Origin: Mesocentrotus franciscanus
Lineage: Eukaryota > Echinodermata > Echinoidea > Camarodonta > Strongylocentrotidae
Length of the DNA stretch: 64,000 nt
Direction of reading: 5' to 3'
Assembly (NCBI GenBank): GCA_037976565.1
Contig: CP137672.1
Location: forward strand, 35,356,737-35,420,736
In this document: positions 1-9,811 of the stretch, piece after piece
Numbering within the stretch: the stretch's first letter is position 1
Layout of the letters: each line of letters opens with the position of its first letter
Notes under the pieces: generated by a model
Databases searched by the model: none
What the model saw: only the letters and a program-made list of their open reading frames with translations
What the model was told of the DNA's origin: nothing
Position numbers and translations under genes: made by a program

Positions 1-149
1 ATTTTTTGTTGTGAAGGCTTTAATGCAAGTATACTGCTCTTATTCATTCATCTCTGAATATACATGTATGACAAGATGATGATCCAACACATGCTTCGGG
101 CTTTATCCTGTCAAAGCTATAGGGTTATCGTTGCAAAAGATTTTTATGC

Positions 150-450
150 TAGGTTTAGGGTTAGGGTTAGGGTTGCAATAGTGTTTAAGCTAGGTTTAGG
201 GTTAGGGTTAGGGTTGCAATATGGTTTCAAGCTAGGTTAGGGTTAGGGTTGCAATGTGGTTTTAGGCTAGGTGTAGGGTTAGTGTTACGTTTGCAATAGT
301 GTTTAGGTTTAGGTTTCGGGTTAGGGATAGGATTCATAGTGTTTAGGCTAGGTTTAGGTTTAGTGTTAGGGTTGCAATAGTGTTTAGGCTATGTTTAGGG
401 TTAGGGTTGCAATAGTGTTTAGGCTAGGGTTAGGGTTAAGGTTAAGTATA
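150..450. repeat. Telomere-like TTAGGG minisatellite in an intron
   Basis: Short runs of TTAGGG alternate with a spacer containing GCAATAGTGTTTAGGCTAGG, giving a degenerate minisatellite of roughly 40-50 bp period. TTAGGG is the usual animal telomere unit, but the array is internal and lies just upstream of an ERCC6L exon, so it is an interstitial telomere-like tract, not a chromosome end. Smaller traces of the motif occur near 25370-25435 and 54610-54670. Confidence 0.8.
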
Positions 451-594
451 GTCTGAGATCCAGGTTTCAAGTTAAGAATTTGGGTAATGTAGAAAATAGA
501 CCACAGAGCAATTGTCACCGCAGCTTGTGTGCTTGTGTTGTAGAACCAGTAAGATAGATGGAACCTCTGCATTGCTTGCTTCATTTCTCTGCAG

Positions 595-802
595 GTATGA
601 TGAGAACGACGATCCTTCCGAGATGGAATGTGCAGCCAACAGTGTCCATGCCATCAGCGAGGAAACGCTTTTTCTGGAGTCCGGCAAACTCCAGTTTCTC
701 GTCAAATTACTAACCAATCTCAGGGAGGAGAAGCACAGATGCCTGGTCTTCAGCCAGTCACGCAAGATGCTGGATATCATTGAGAAAATCCTCAAAGCAA
801 GG
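595..802 (+). CDS. ERCC6L: ERCC6L (PICH) exon a: start of the C-terminal helicase lobe
   Basis: ERCC6L/PICH is an ATP-dependent SNF2-family DNA translocase that coats ultrafine anaphase bridges and works with PLK1. This exon is bounded by a CTGCAG acceptor and a GTAGTG donor and encodes a segment with SGKLQFLVKLL and HRCLVFSQSRKMLDIIE. That is the beginning of the second RecA-like lobe (helicase C), where the FSQ block is typical of Rad54/ERCC6-like proteins. The frame runs directly into the next exon (ILKAR, then GFKLMRLDG), matching the order in vertebrate ERCC6L. The exons encoding the N-terminal TPR and first ATPase lobe are not in the window and should lie to the left. The assignment to ERCC6L rather than ERCC6 rests on the downstream [20 protein letters not shown] and YFT/QLKELF segments. 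Confidence 0.93.
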
Positions 803-1376
803 GTAGTGATTTGTCCTCGTTTAAGTATCTATTTGAAATGTTCCATGTTGAATTCACCAGTTATTTACCTACCGGTATGCTAAATGATGCTGTATGTGTA
901 TGCATCTAAAGTTTATTATGATGCCTTAGATTAAATAACTGAAACAAACCTGTTCTTTGTCCAGTCAGATATATACCGGTATATACCATATATACAGTTC
1001 TGTAGCAAATTATGTTTGACGTATAAGCATCATTAACAATGTTTGCACTATAAAACGCAAGATTAGTACATAGGGATGTTAGCTTTCAGACCATTACCTG
1101 ATTTTAGGTCCTAACACCTCTCTGTTTCAGGCTTCATTTCACACAACATATTCGGCTTCCAAAACAAACAAGTCTCTTTTCATGCTATTTGGATTATTAA
1201 AAAAAAAAGTTAGTATGTAGAGCCAGTGTACTAGAACCAGTGCTTGAGAATAGCAAATTATTGTTGACATCGATCTTACTTTTTTAAAGATATGAATAAG
1301 ATAATGAATGAAACTAATGTTTAAGTCCTCCACAAATTTCACAAATTTTTGCTACATTGCAAACTTTCTCCCACAG

Positions 1377-1539
1377 GGATTCAAACTAATGAGACTTGAT
1401 GGTACCATCACCAAGATGAGTGATAGAGAGGATAGAATCAGCCGTTTCCAAAGAGATTATTCCTACAGTGTGTTCCTTCTAACAACCCAGGTGGGAGGGG
1501 TTGGTCTGACGCTGACCGGCGCAAACAGGGTGGTCATCA
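1377..1539 (+). CDS. ERCC6L: ERCC6L exon b: helicase C core
   Basis: Acceptor CCCACAG and donor GTGAGT bound an exon encoding GFKLMRLDG, a basic stretch, then SVFLLTTQVGGVGLTLTGAN. The last segment is the SNF2 motif V region (TTQVGGVGLTLT) needed to couple ATP hydrolysis to translocation. The exon ends in phase 1 inside the [13 protein letters not shown] segment, which the next exon completes. The reading frame is open and no key residue is missing. Confidence 0.95.
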
Positions 1540-1599
1540 GTGAGTAGATATGGTGTGAGCATTTTCGTGTATGTTGGTAATGGTGTATGTAAGTTATGG

Positions 1600-2580
1600 A
1601 TATGATGAAGAGGAGGATGATGGTGGTGATGATGGTGGTGATGATGGTGGTGATGATGATGATGATTAGAGTGATGTTAGTGGTGATGGTGATGGTGATG
1701 ATTAGAGTGATGTTAGTGGTGATGGTGATTAGAGTGATGTTAGTGGTGATGATGATGATGGTGATTAGAGTGATGTTAGTGGTGATGGTGATGATGATTA
1801 GAGTGATGTTAGTGGTGATGGTGATGATGATGATTAGAGTGATGTTAGTGGTGATGGTGATGATGATGATTAGAGTGATGTTAGTGGTGATGGTGATGGT
1901 GATGATTAGAGTGATGTTAGTGGTGATGGTGATGATGATGATTAGAGTGATGTTAGTGGTGATGGTGATGATGATGATTAGAGTGATGTTAGTGGTGATG
2001 GTGATGATGATGATTTGAGTGATATTAGTGGTGATGGTGATGGTGATGATGATGATTAGAGTGATGTTAGTGGTGATGGTGATGATGATGATTAGAGTGA
2101 TGTTAGTGGTGATGGTGATGATGATGATTAGAGTGATGTTAGTGGTGATGGTGATGATGATGATTAGAGTGATGTTAGTGGTGATGGTGATGGTGATGAT
2201 GATGATTAGAGTGATGTTAGTGGTGATGGTGATGGTGATGATAAGAGTGATGTTAGTGGTGATGGTGATGATGATGATTAGAGTGATGTTAGTGGTGATG
2301 GTGATGATGATGATTAGAGTGATGTTAGTGGTGATGGTGATGATGATGATTTGAGTGATATTAGTGGTGATGGTGATGGTGATGATGATGATTAGAGTGA
2401 TGTTAGTGGTGATGGTGATGATGATGATTAGAGTGATGTTAGTGGTGATGGTGATGATGATGATTAGAGTGATGTTAGTGGTGATGGTGATGATGATGAT
2501 TAGAGTGATGTTAGTGGTGATGATGATGATGATGATTATAGTGATGTTAGTGGTGATGGTGATGGTAATGATGGTATTAA
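1600..2580. repeat. GAT-rich VNTR, about 36-bp unit, in an ERCC6L intron
   Basis: Roughly 25 copies of a unit built from GATTAGAGTGATGTTAGTG plus a variable number of GGTGAT/GATGAT triplets. Copies near 2011 and 2350 carry the same variant (TTTGAGTGATATTAGTG), so a block of about 340 bp was itself duplicated, giving higher-order structure. Long repetitive open frames on both strands here (for example 1463-2854 on the minus strand) are by-products of the repeat and are not genes. Confidence 0.95.
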
Positions 2581-2785
2581 TGATGTCATTATGTTGATAA
2601 TGACCATACATGAAAATGATGATATTGGTAATAAGAGAGAATAGAAAAGAAAAGAGAGTGAAAGGAGAGGAGAGAAAAAGAATTAGAGGGAGAGGGGGGT
2701 GGGGGAGATAGTTAGGGATACCAACAGATTTCATCATTTTTAGTATGTTGAACATGTTTTTCTGATTCATTTTAAATCTCTGCAG

Positions 2786-2975
2786 TCGATCCCAGCTGGA
2801 ACCCAGCGACAGACAACCAGGCAGTGGATCGGGCATACCGCATCGGTCAGACACGGTCAGTGGTCATCTATCGTCTCATCACCTGCGGCACGGTGGAGGA
2901 GAAAATCTACCGAAGACAGGTCTTCAAGGAATCCTTGACCAAACAGGCCACGGGCGGTTCCAAGAATCCTTACCG
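2786..2975 (+). CDS. ERCC6L: ERCC6L exon c: motif VI and ERCC6L signature
   Basis: Acceptor CTCTGCAG and donor GGTCAGT bound this exon. It encodes [20 protein letters not shown], the SNF2 helicase motif VI with the arginine finger region ([11 protein letters not shown]), followed by [20 protein letters not shown] and the linker [18 protein letters not shown]. The last part is characteristic of the ERCC6/ERCC6L branch. It ends in phase 2 and joins TACTTCACAGG in the exon at 19923, giving R-YFTGQQLKELF. The intron between is about 17 kb and houses two antisense TIMP genes. Confidence 0.96.
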
Positions 2976-3241
2976 GTCAGTCAGACATGTCTTTCTTGCA
3001 TTCTTACTCTAGAGTTAGTCCATGTTTTTATTGGTCATCTCGTTTCTTGCATCTCATATTGGTAATCTAATCTAATAAATGCTCTGGCAACATTTACTCT
3101 GGACTCTATCATCATAAAGATTTGGAGTTAGGGGTAGGTTGAGGTCTTGTGTTTTGGTCCAGGATTGAGATCTTGTGTTTGGTCCAGGATTGAGATAAGG
3201 ATGTTAGCAAGTGTAGGAAATTGAGCATCGAGCAATTGCTG

Positions 3242-3400
3242 CTAGAGCATGTGTTGTAAGATGTTCCATAAGATAGCGCTTACAATTAAATTATTTGCAC
3301 AATGAATGTCAAAAGTGTCATTTTCATGGATATTTTGCCTGATCTGTGCTCTGGACTCTGGTAAGGCTATCAACTCATTACAATCATCGGATGTACTAGA
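3242..3400 (-). CDS. Probable last exon of TIMP gene 1
   Basis: The minus-strand reading after a TCTTACAG acceptor gives about 52 residues with the spacing C...LP...FD..C (CNELIALPE, then TFDIHC). This matches exon 3 of TIMP gene 2 (CGSIVIKLPP, then VFDSQC) and would supply cysteines 5 and 6 of the TIMP N-domain. It lies downstream, in gene orientation, of the exons at 8364-8475 and 5712-5921. One problem is visible: joined to the phase-1 donor of exon 2, this acceptor would put a TAG in frame, so either another acceptor is used, a base is wrong, or the gene is broken. Sequence identity outside the anchor residues is low. Confidence 0.45.
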   Translation of the reverse strand, partial: SSTSDDCNELIALPESRAQIRQNIHENDTFDIHCANNLIVSAILWNILQHML

Positions 3401-3442
3401 CTGTAAGATGTAGTTGGTAAAGCTTAGCAACATATTGGACAA

Positions 3443-5094
3443 ATATACCTTAGAATTTCCCTTTACAGGGGCTGTGCTGCTAAAAGCACAGATAATAATA
3501 TTGTAGGTAAGCTATTTCGGAACTAAGAGCTATAATCATGATATTTGTGTGCAGACTCAGTGTCTCTGCATTTTGAGAAACACTATCTGAAAGGCATTCT
3601 AAGTACTTGACTCTTGAGTAAATAGGAATCCTGATCATAGGGTTTTGGAACCAGCTAATCATAAAACTAATTTCATAATCCTGCCTGTGTAACCGACCCA
3701 TTGACTAGCATATAGGAGAATCGTTTTGTTGTAAATGCGGCATGCGTGCACGCCGTAATCATCCCACGTGCATCTGAGGTGTGCTTGCGAATACTTCTCA
3801 TCGACTCAGAATAATACTGCCATGAGTTTTCATTTTCTAAAGCGTTCTTGATCTTAAAACTTCAGATTCAAAATTTCAAAGTATTTTATTCTTATGAAAT
3901 AGATGTATATGTATGTCAGGTAGATTGATGACTGTCTCAAATTGTCTCAACTGCCTTTCAAGCTTCAGAGGACCCGTGACTATAAAATAAAGTGATACTT
4001 TGGAAATGAAGAAAATACAGACTTTTAGTGCTAGAACATTTATTGTTTCTGGACCATCTTACACCACAAAATCATTGCTTCGTATCTATGCATCAATCAT
4101 TTTCTTCTCTATTCATGAGATGGAAAATCACCATTATTCAGTTAACCTTTTGCCTATGTGAACTGGGTTATCCTTGTATTAAGTCTATGGGGATTAAAGA
4201 ATTCGGTAGTCATTGGGTTAAAGATGCAGCCTTAGACCTAGTGAAAGGAATGGGTACTTCTTTCCCCTAATGAAATACATTTACCATCTTAGTCATCATT
4301 AACCCTCATTCACACATAGAAATTGTATGAGGCATCTCTTGTAATAACGATATCTACACAGTAAGGAGTTTAAATTTTTCTTGTGAGATCATTGGTACAT
4401 GGGCAACAAAACATGATACACAGAAGTTTTGGTATTGTTTCCCACAAGACCCTGATGAAAAATATATTTCTTAGATCGTTGTATGACTGCTTTACAGTAT
4501 GAGAATTGAATGCTATTGCTTTTCCTCCAAATCGAGCTTCTATAAGTATACGTTTATTTAAACAATATATAAGTGCATGCCTCTTTTGATCTTACAGTAG
4601 TGGTATGAGTATGATGTTGCTATATATATGAATTTTGCTGTTCATGTTTGAATATCTTCTGCTTGGAGTCACAAGGGCTCTGTGTCTAACAAGATTAGAT
4701 AATGTACTTGCGTCTCGAACCAGGCGATAATAGGATAGATACCGTCATCTGTAGTAAAACATTAGCATTCATCAACCGATCCTTACAAGTCCTTACGTAA
4801 ACAGACACATGTTGCATCTCATTGGATGCAGTCTGAATCTCGCCTGCAGGGCAGGGGCTATGCGCCAGTGATTTGGGGACATGGTCCTGGAACACTTAAA
4901 ACCAAGGACACTATGGAAAGTTGTGCCTGGAGACTTGCCGTGGTTAGGTTGATGGAGATCGCCGAACAGCTACTCAGCCAAAGCTCTCCGGATTGCTCTC
5001 CTGAAAAATGGCATGAAAGACAAGAACAAAATATGTTTTACAGGTAATTGAGGTCTTTTTAGAAAAACTGATTCCATCAATTCAATTTATTTTA
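3443..5094. other. Intron sequence without a recognised gene
   Basis: AT-rich sequence inside the long ERCC6L intron and between TIMP gene 1 exons. Only short open frames occur. A 73-codon plus-strand frame at 4826-5047 ends next to an AG|GTAATT donor-like site but shows no motif that I recognise and no acceptor that fits a neighbouring exon, so I do not call it a gene. Confidence 0.6.
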
Positions 5095-5660
5095 TCTAAA
5101 TGCATCTCCAGAAAGGATGTATGTTCTGCCCTCTTGTAAGGTGACACTGCAGGCACACACAATAGACCAGGGGATTATATCTGCCTACCCCTTCTCTCTT
5201 GATCCTTACCTTCAGAGAGGATGTATAAAGTGTGGCCCTTAGGTTATAGATGACACTACATGCAGTGCTCTTGGTAATGATCTTGACAAGGTTCTTGTTA
5301 CTGTTCAAAGCATGTCGAAAAAAAAAAATTGGACAAAGAGGGTTTATAGATGTGCCCCCCCCCCCACCTTTGATACCTTTGATAATCACTTCTAGCTATG
5401 GATATCTACAGGTGTGGCCCTTTTGTTAAATGACACTGCAGTCAACACAAAATAGAGAAGGTAGTTAAATCTGCCTCCATCTTGATACTCCCTTCCAGAA
5501 AGTATGTAGGTGTTGACATTTTGTTGGATGACACCATAGGCAACACAAAATAAACAAGGAAGTAGATCTGCTCCCTCTTGTTTATTTTGATACTCGCCTC
5601 AAATTAGGATGTAGGTGTTGCCCGTCTGTGAGATTACACCACTGGCACTACTCTGATATT
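5095..5660 (-). repeat. Decayed tandem copies of a TIMP exon end with its 5' splice site
   Basis: Read on the minus strand, about five degenerate units occur with a period near 103 bp. Recognisable ends are near 5110 (CACSVTLQEGRTYILSG), 5215 (HTLYILSEG followed by GTAAGG), 5405, 5508 (VAYGVIQQNVNTYILSG) and 5610 (SSASGVISQTGNTYIL). Each resembles the last 17-20 codons of the intact exon at 5712-5921 (SASCGVSLEQGHIYILAG). One position (about 5310) is too eroded to call. Several units have lost the donor or contain stops, so they look like a minisatellite founded on the exon end rather than usable exons. Confidence 0.75.
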
Positions 5661-5711
5661 GATAAGGAGTTTTTATCAAGAATACCCCCAAAAAGACAAG
5701 GGAAGTTTTAC

Positions 5712-5921
5712 CTCCAGCGAGAATGTAGATGTGGCCCTGCTCCAGGCTAACACCGCAGGAAGCACTGCTGGAAGAACTCTTTACTATGACGTTATCTCCC
5801 AGATGGATGGCACCTTTTACATTTTCTACATCTCGGAAGATGGCTCCAACTTCCAGAATGTAGGTCCGAGAGCCAAAGCCGCTCTGGGGCTCTTGTATTT
5901 CTGTGACCTTAGCCAAGATTG
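5712..5921 (-). CDS. TIMP gene 1, exon 2 (NTR/TIMP N-domain core)
   Basis: TIMPs are secreted inhibitors that insert their free N-terminal cysteine into the metalloproteinase active site. This minus-strand exon (acceptor TTTATAG, donor G|GTAAAA) encodes about 70 residues starting AILAKV, which corresponds to the VIRAKV strand of TIMPs. It then carries TYILEVGAIFR and SSASCGVSLEQGHIYILAG, whose Cys is the fourth conserved N-domain cysteine and whose YILAG matches the FLIAG strand. The exon starts by completing a phase-1 codon, exactly the phase left by exon 1 at 8364-8475, and ends in phase 1. Its 3' end is echoed in a tandem array immediately downstream. It is nested antisense in an ERCC6L intron. 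Confidence 0.85.
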
Positions 5922-5939
5922 CTATAAAGTAAAGTAGGA

Positions 5940-6431
5940 ATGGAGTGTGAACCAGCTTCTGTGTCCACTGCACTCTACTCACTGTACAACGTCGGTTGTC
6001 TACAGGAATGCTGTTACTGCAATTCTTATGGACAACTTATGTTCTTATGGACAACTAATACAAATTTCTTTGATCTTTGAAGGTTTAATCGTTTGAAACA
6101 AGGTTTCATATTGCATATTGTCCAGAGATGTTGTGGTCTAACGAGTTGTCCTGGTGTTGTAAACATTATGGGACTGTGGAACAAATTGTTTGTTGTTCAA
6201 GTCCCTGCTGCAGCACCAATGTCCTTTAATCTGTATGTGCCCATCACAACCCAGGTTAGTAAATTGGTTTCACAGTAGGAAGTTATTCATTGAATGCTTT
6301 CAGTACCTTCAGGGCAGCTTTGTTAAAGCCAGTGTAACAAGATACTACTTTAGTACTTTATAATCACCTTGAGCAATCCTTGCATGAATGTATGTGCAAT
6401 ATACTTGCGAATGTAGCTATTATCATCATTG
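5940..6431. other. Intron of TIMP gene 1, nothing recognised
   Basis: AT-rich sequence with only short unrelated frames. No motif or repeat that I can name. Confidence 0.5.
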
Positions 6432-7831
6432 TATCCCCCGGCAGTATGCCGGTGGGGTACTTTGGATTCAGCAGCGTTACGCCGCGTCCACCACGTCAAA
6501 TTCTTGTGTGCGTTCTAACTGCCACATTCCTTGAGGGATTTCTTTCAAATTTTGTATGGAGGTGTATCTTGGTATAATCTACACACCTATAACTTTTGGT
6601 GATGCTGCCCTCAGTGTTCCGTCTTCAATAGGGTAAAAGGCCATATTTTTGTGAATGGTTTGTGTGCGCTCTATAGGCCACATTTCTCAAGGGATTTTGT
6701 TCAAATTTTGAATGCAGGTGTATCTTGGTATAATCTAGAAGCCTATAGATTTTGGTGATGCTGCCTCCAGTGTTCCGTCTTTTATAGGGCCAAAGGTCAT
6801 ATCTCGATAGATGTCTTGTGTGCACTCTAGTGTGTGGTCTAACTGCATCATTTCTTGACAGATTTCTATCAAATTTTGTATGGAGGTGTATCTTGGTATA
6901 ATCTACACACCTATAACTTTTGGTGATGCTGCCCCCATTGTTCTGTCTTCTATAGGGTAAAAGCCCATATTTTTGTGGATGGTTTGTGTGCGCTCTATAG
7001 GCCACATTTCTCAAAGGATTTTGTTTAAATTTTGAACGAAGGTTTATCTTGGTACGATTTTGCTGATGCTGCCTGCTGCCTCTAGTGTTCCGTCCTTTAT
7101 AGGGTCAAAGGTCATATTTTGATAGCTATCTTGTGTGCACTCTAATGTGTGGTCTAACTGCATCATTGCTTAACAGATTTCTATCAAATTGAGTATGGAA
7201 GTGTATGTTGGTAAAATCTACGCACCTATAGTTTTTGGTGATGCTGCCACGAGTGTCCCGTGTTTTATAGGGTCAAAGGTCATATTTTGGTGGGTGTCTA
7301 GTGTGCGCTCTGCAGGTCATATTTCATGACGGATTTCTTTCAAATTTTCTTGGTACAACCTACACATCTACACTTTTGGGCGATGCTGCCCTCATTGTTC
7401 CGTCTTTTATATGGTAAAAGGGTCATATGTCTTTTATGCGCTCTAAATTCCACATTTCTTGACGGATATCTTTCAAATGTTGTATGGAGGTGTGTCTAGT
7501 ACAATCTACACATTTTTAGTATTTGGTGATGCTGCCACCTGTGCTCCGTCTGTTATAGGGTCAAAGGTCGTATTTTGGTGGCTGTCTTTTGTGCGCTCTA
7601 ACTGCCACATCCCTTAAAAGATTTCTTTCAAATTTTCTACAGAGATGCATTATACTCTAATCTACACACATATTGGTTTGGTGATGCTGCTCCTATCCTA
7701 GTCTTGACAATAGTCCGAGCCACTAGTGGCAATCTCTACGTCATCTTTTTGTTTCAGGGAGGGGAGAGGGGATCTCTGTCCCTCCTTCGAACATAAGGAT
7801 GACACAAAATCGCTGCCACTGCCGGGAGATA
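6432..7831. mobile_element. Non-autonomous element: 13-bp terminal inverted repeats around a ~175-bp tandem satellite
   Basis: The left end TATCCCCCGGCAG and right end CTGCCGGGAGATA are inverted repeats of each other (one mismatch), 1.4 kb apart. Between them are about seven diverged copies of a unit of roughly 175 bp containing GGTGATGCTGCC, CCGTCTTTTATAGGGTCAAA and TCTTGGTATAATCTACACA. No transposase frame is present; the 129-codon minus-strand frame inside simply translates the satellite. The target-site duplication is unclear (perhaps ATT), so the class is not assigned. Confidence 0.65.
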
Positions 7832-8363
7832 CATTCGCATTGCGTGGCAATACAGATTGCGATATTTCTAGTTATTATTGTTACTGACTAGAAAGGTCTG
7901 CAAAGACTTGCATGTACACAGATTGCACTGCTATGTCTGCAGAAACACAGCCTTGTATAAATGGTAAGTGACTTAGAGAAAAAGTGTTGAGAAGTAGCTG
8001 GTGTTTAATTGAATAGATAAGTATTCAATTATTAATATTTCACAACTATTTGAATACTATTTAACTACTATTTCAATTGTTACTTGTCATTTTACTACAA
8101 TTAATACTGAATAGTTACTGAATGGGAGACGTGGTCCAGTTTCACACACATTTAGATAGATGTTTGAACTACATGTATGATATCAAAATCTATTTTCAAT
8201 ACTATCCTCTTCTACTATGTGGTATAATACACTTGAGAAAAATCCATACCCCGAGGCTGTACAGTGTAAGTGCTATGCAGTTAAATGTTTTTAAATACTC
8301 ACAAACCTTTATCTCAAACAAAGTATTTAAATGATTTAAATGAGGATAGATATACCAACATAC
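7832..8363. other. Intron 1 of TIMP gene 1, nothing recognised
   Basis: AT-rich intron between TIMP exons; short palindromic AT runs near 8010-8110. No gene or repeat family that I can support. Confidence 0.5.
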
Positions 8364-8475
8364 CAAATTTAGAACTGCAGTATCTCTGTTCCAGAGGTTG
8401 CAAGGCACATCTGCAAGCTTGTGAGCCCCCGATCATTAGGGCAACAAGAAAGATAGCTAGGCAAGACTTAGACAT
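8364..8475 (-). CDS. TIMP gene 1, exon 1: signal peptide and CxC N-terminus
   Basis: Starting at the minus-strand ATG at 8475, the exon encodes a 20-residue signal peptide (hydrophobic core LAIFLVALMIGG ending SQA) followed by the mature start CRCALQPLEQRYCSSKFG. Cysteines fall at mature positions 1, 3 and 13, exactly the TIMP spacing; the free amino group of Cys1 chelates the catalytic zinc in known TIMPs. The exon ends in phase 1 at a G|GTATGT donor, compatible with exon 2 at 5712-5921. The signal peptide is very close to that of TIMP gene 2, showing the two are recent paralogues, while the mature residues differ more. The exon is shorter than usual ORF cut-offs. Confidence 0.85.
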
Positions 8476-8820
8476 TTTAAGAAAGAATTACTTGCTCCCC
8501 TCCAAAATAGACGATGAAAACAGACTGTGAGAGATAAAGCTATGTCACATCGATCCTGCTTGTTTTGCTTTAATGGGAAAGAAATATATTTTAACAACAG
8601 TGGTTTGTGCAACAGCTGGTATCTAATATGGGTCATATAATTCCTGAGCAGAACTCTCTCTGCAATGGGAATAAAGGGCATGAAAGAGCACCCCTCCCCC
8701 GTCTTGCCATTTAACAGGAAAATATGCTTGCTTAGTTTTTTCATATTATTTCAGTAAAATCTATGTAGAAAAACTAGAAATTTATATAGATTTTTTTTTT
8801 CTTTTTGTTTTCTATATTAA
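8476..8820. other. Upstream flank of TIMP gene 1
   Basis: The first ~60 bases show similarity to the sequence upstream of TIMP gene 2 exon 1 (CTCCAAAATAGACGATGAAAA against CTTCAAAACAGAAAATGAAAA), so a shared 5' UTR or promoter is likely. No TATA box or other regulatory site can be asserted. Confidence 0.45.
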
Positions 8821-9350
8821 AGATACTATGTCCCTTTTGCAGCCAACATCAAATTATGTAGAACTTTGCAGGAATTATGAATATGTCATGTATGTCCTAT
8901 CTGTGAAATTTAAACGTTAGCAGTGTCCTAATATTCAAATTATGCAAGGAAACCCGTTTACTTGCTAGACTTCACTGTCAGACACTATTGAGTGACTGAC
9001 TGGCTTTTTAATCTTTGGTAATAACATACATAAAATGAGCTGTAAAGGGTACATGAGCATTTGTCTACATCAATAACCCACTTCTTGTAATGGCCAAAAT
9101 TAAACTGATTGAATCTTTGCGCAGCATAAAACGTACGACCATTCGGTACAATGGTCTGAAAAATCAGACTATTACTTACTGGCTCTATAGCTCCTAAGTC
9201 GATTCGACAACTAATAGTCGTTATTTTCCCACTTAAAGACATTTTTAAGTCCCCTTTTTTTAAGGGAAGTTCTAAATTAGTATTGTCTTTCAAATGCCGT
9301 TGGAATTTAACCTTTTCATTTTTTTGGTCTGCAAATGGGACATAGTACCT
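8821..9350. mobile_element. TTAA-flanked MITE, family A (AGGTACTATGTCCC ends)
   Basis: Flanked by TTAA at 8817-8820 and 9351-9354. The ends are inverted repeats (AGATACTATGTCCC at left, GGGACATAGTACCT at right). A second copy of the same family lies at 59552-60050 in the other orientation with the same TTAA borders. There is no coding capacity. TTAA target duplications are known from piggyBac- and Kolobok-type transposases; which one moved this family cannot be told here. Confidence 0.8.
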
Positions 9351-9354
9351 TTAA

Positions 9355-9807
9355 AAGTAATACAAAGTTTTGGTATGGGGTCATGAATTTGGTTCAAATG
9401 AACATATTGGAAGCATATGCAATTTTACAATATTCAATGATCGTTGTCGTGGTTGAAATCGAGTCTAAAGTGATGAAATTGTAAATAATAAACTCTTTAT
9501 GTTGTATAGCGCCCTCTCAAGACTGATATTACTTTAGCTTTAAAACAATGTTTCTTGACTAAGATCAACCGATTTTCTATTCCCGTTTGGAAATAATATA
9601 TCAGAACTGCATATTTTGAGATTTTCATGGTCGCAGCTACCATGGAATGGCCTTAGGCGCTATTTGAAATATTTGAAATTGATTATTCAATTTGCTCGAA
9701 AGCAGAAGTGTTTTAGGGGCTAAATTTATAGTGCTTATAATACATCCACAGGGGCATCGAATTACTATCCATCCAATTTCAAAATTTCCCAAAACTTTGC
9801 ATTACCT
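9355..9807. mobile_element. TTAA-flanked MITE, family B (AGGTATTACAAAGTTTTGG ends)
   Basis: It lies directly against the previous MITE, sharing the TTAA at 9351-9354, and ends at CATTACC followed by TTAA at 9808-9811. A related copy at 30667-31149 sits inside a LINE. The two copies are collinear throughout but their flanks are unrelated, which defines the element borders. Confidence 0.78.
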
Positions 9808-9811
9808 TTAA

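Noticed and set aside
150..450. Possible chromosome end (TTAGGG repeats)
   Set aside because: The repeats are degenerate, interrupted by a spacer and followed by ERCC6L exons; it is an interstitial tract in an intron.
1463..2854. 463-codon minus-strand frame rich in Thr-Ile-Asn
   Set aside because: It is the translation of the GAT minisatellite; nearly every frame there is open because the unit lacks stops.
4826..5047. 73-codon frame ending at a donor-like site, possible exon
   Set aside because: No homologue recognised, no matching acceptor phase with ERCC6L, and the ERCC6L protein continues without a gap from exon c to d.
5095..5660. CRISPR-like array
   Set aside because: Units are degenerate, without constant repeat and variable spacer, and match a neighbouring exon; the genome is eukaryotic.
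6625..7014. 129-codon minus-strand protein with repeated SITK and DYTKIHLH motifs
   Set aside because: Direct translation of the 175-bp satellite; other units of the array have stops.
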